Positions 6,671-6,816 of a stretch of DNA of 6,816 bases are shown here, piece after piece. The stretch comes from Flavobacteriia bacterium (GTDB taxonomy: Bacteria > Bacteroidota > Bacteroidia > Flavobacteriales > Flavobacteriaceae). The notes under the pieces were generated by a model that made no database searches, was not told where the DNA came from, and was given only the letters and a program-made list of their open reading frames with translations. Position 1 is the first letter of the stretch. Every line of letters starts with the position of its first letter. The stretch lies in NCBI GenBank assembly GCA_011330545.1, contig DRQI01000451.1, positions 1 through 6,816 of the forward strand, in the 5' to 3' direction. The position numbers and the translations under genes were made by a program.

Positions 6671-6816
6671 TTAATACACTAGTTTTTCTCGTAAAAAATA
6701 ATTTAGAGAGAGTCCAAAAGTCCTATTTTTCCAAATATTACCTTCAGTGTTTACCAGGCTCGATAAGCCATTATAATAATTCAGCCGAACCTTCACTCTC
6801 TTTTTAATTAAAAGCC
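6671..6816 (-). CDS. C-terminal end of a probable outer-membrane beta-barrel protein, 5' end outside window
   Basis: On the minus strand an open frame enters at the window edge and runs 47 codons to TAA at 6671-6673. Readable pieces are KVRLNYYNGLSSLVN, then WKNRTFGLSLNYFL, ending in REKLVY. The alternating polar/hydrophobic pattern, the YYNGL turn, the KNRTFGLSLNYF strand and a terminal aromatic residue are typical of the last two strands of Bacteroidota outer-membrane barrels of the porin-like or PorT-like type. The exact family cannot be told from 47 residues. The gene lies 121 bases upstream of DUF1800 in the same direction, but a promoter candidate sits between them, so co-transcription is uncertain. 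No start is visible, so a search requiring ATG would miss it. Confidence 0.7.
   Translation of the reverse strand, partial: LLIKKRVKVRLNYYNGLSSLVNTEGNIWKNRTFGLSLNYFLREKLVY

Overview
The window looks like chromosome of a low-GC member of the Bacteroidota, most likely a flavobacterium. Three things point there. The DUF1501 protein ends in a type IX secretion (T9SS) type A sorting domain, which is found only in that phylum. Two promoter candidates fit the Bacteroidota pattern of TTG, about 19 bases, then TAnnTTTG. Most start codons sit behind A/T-rich leaders rather than strong Shine-Dalgarno sites. I cannot name a genus.

Layout, left to right. (1) Bases 1-2015, plus strand: the C-terminal 670 or so residues of a molybdenum/tungsten formate dehydrogenase catalytic subunit, entered inside its N-terminal [4Fe-4S] motif. 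(2) Bases 2016-2284: a gene-free gap between converging genes, mostly filled by a palindromic repeat-like element (2089-2259) with 20-bp inverted ends, followed by a small hairpin. (3) Bases 2285-3058, minus strand: a secreted protein of unknown function, perhaps built from two similar alpha/beta modules, with a candidate promoter at 3088-3119. (4) Bases 3059-3450: a second gene-free gap, with an orphan plus-strand terminator-like hairpin, a 107-bp MITE-like element (3228-3334) with insertion-sequence-like ends, and a wider pair of 12-bp inverted repeats. (5) Bases 3451-6549, minus strand: a two-gene operon, DUF1800 followed 6 bases later by DUF1501, with a candidate promoter and a short palindrome in its leader. 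(6) Bases 6671-6816, minus strand: the last 47 codons of what looks like an outer-membrane beta-barrel protein, cut by the window edge and missed by simple ORF calling.

How the genes work together. DUF1800 and DUF1501 are a well-known but functionally unassigned pair. Here the DUF1501 member combines a twin-arginine signal with a T9SS sorting domain, which predicts Tat export followed by surface display or release. Its DUF1800 partner has no visible signal peptide. The formate dehydrogenase has no partner subunit in view, since its upstream neighbours are outside the window, and nothing ties it to the other genes. I found no CRISPR array, tRNA, rRNA, intact transposase or defence system. The most interesting material is the Tat/T9SS combination, the two non-coding repeat elements and the unassigned secreted protein.
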